DNA from: CAZEHO01 sp964511945
GTDB lineage: Bacteria; Actinomycetota; Acidimicrobiia; Spongiisociales; UBA11373
Length of the DNA stretch: 5,933 nt
NCBI GenBank assembly: GCA_964511945.1
Contig: CAZEHO010000062.1
Coordinates: 1-5,933, forward strand
Direction of reading: 5' to 3'
The notes beneath the pieces are model-generated. The model had not been told where the DNA came from. It did not search any database and saw only the letters and a program-made list of their open reading frames with translations. Position 1 is the stretch's first letter; each line of letters opens with the position of its first letter. Shown one piece after another: positions 5,824 to 5,933 of the stretch. A program made the translations under genes and the position numbers.

Positions 5824-5933
5824 CGCCCCTGACTTTGCCTGACCCTCGCCAAGGCTATGAGACAGAGCACTGGCTGTTCGTGCGGCTACCCGGCGGGCCT
5901 GATGTTGCGGTTGACCCGGAACAGGTTTCCGGG
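5820..5933 (+). CDS. Possible 5' part of a CDS running off the window end
   Basis: From ATG 5820 the frame stays open for 38 codons to the last base. The peptide begins MTPLTLPDPRQGYETEHWL and continues with FVRLPGGPDVAVDPEQVSG, which has a natural, soluble-protein-like composition. The start overlaps the stop of the preceding candidate ORF as ATGA, a usual sign of translational coupling. There is no Shine-Dalgarno. About 63 percent of third positions are G/C by my count, lower than in the clear genes. I recognise no family. The true start could be different or the frame spurious. Confidence 0.35.
   Translation, partial: MTPLTLPDPRQGYETEHWLFVRLPGGPDVAVDPEQVSG

Larger units (their letters stand above)
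5528..5933. other. Right-end region without a recognised gene; structured and repeat-bearing
   Basis: No known protein family or RNA family is recognised in these ~400 bases. G+C contrast between codon positions is weaker than in the four plus- and minus-strand genes to the left. The region holds a pair of ~55-nt repeats with hairpins, two further GC-rich hairpins, an AscI-type palindrome GGCGCGCC (5642-5649) and a 9-nt long-range inverted match (CCAGTGCTC 5707-5715, GAGCACTGG 5865-5873). It also has two overlapping candidate ORFs. These are listed separately, and the protein and RNA readings compete. Confidence 0.6.

Noticed and set aside
5707..5873. Long-range 9-nt inverted repeat CCAGTGCTC/GAGCACTGG
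   Set aside because: One 9-nt match over this distance is near chance expectation, so I do not treat it as an element end or stem.
5512..5933. Known structured RNA such as tmRNA, RNase P RNA, SRP RNA, 6C RNA or a tRNA
   Set aside because: I looked for their conserved sequence marks (tRNA T-arm, GNRA/P4 patterns, C6 loops) and found none that fit.

Overview
The window is GC-rich with strong G/C preference at third codon positions. It carries an F420/deazaflavin-dependent nitroreductase-family (DUF385/Ddn-type) gene and several starts without a Shine-Dalgarno but with a TANNNT -10 box about 6 nt upstream. Together these suggest a high-GC actinobacterium, possibly an acidimicrobial or related lineage. 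The assignment to phylum is inference and the class is a guess.

Layout. On the minus strand at the left lie two same-strand genes. A CREST/ceramidase-like multi-pass membrane protein (1538-2230) is followed 33 nt later by a membrane-anchored eight-repeat PQQ-like beta-propeller protein (14-1504). Divergent from them, with only 33 nt between start codons, is polX (2264-4012, plus). It encodes a complete bacterial family-X DNA polymerase fused to a PHP phosphoesterase/exonuclease domain. Its 3' end overlaps tail-to-tail by 29 nt with a minus-strand DUF385 deazaflavin-dependent oxidoreductase gene (3984-4442). Divergent from that, 62 nt away, is a plus-strand gene (4505-5527) for an NYN-domain (PIN-like) nuclease with two C-terminal OST-HTH/LOTUS domains. 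A strong hairpin straddles its stop codon.

The last ~400 bases (5528-5933) hold no recognisable gene family but are structured. Two copies of a ~55-nt element share 11-nt flanks (GCTGTGTCCTC and TGCGTCCTTGC), about 180 nt apart. Each copy encloses a hairpin whose sequence differs between copies. Further GC-rich hairpins lie between them, and one pair of hairpins is mutually exclusive. The same stretch can also be read as two weakly coding-like ORFs joined by an ATGA overlap (5584-5823 and 5820 to the window end). I cannot decide between RNA/repeat and protein readings from the sequence alone.

The genes do not form an obvious single pathway: DNA repair (PolX), RNA metabolism (NYN-LOTUS), F420 redox chemistry and cell-envelope proteins are interleaved on both strands, as in an ordinary chromosomal core region. 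I see no mobile element, tRNA/rRNA or CRISPR array. The most unusual signals are the duplicated hairpin element at the right end and the matching leaderless-type promoter layout in front of polX and the NYN-LOTUS gene.
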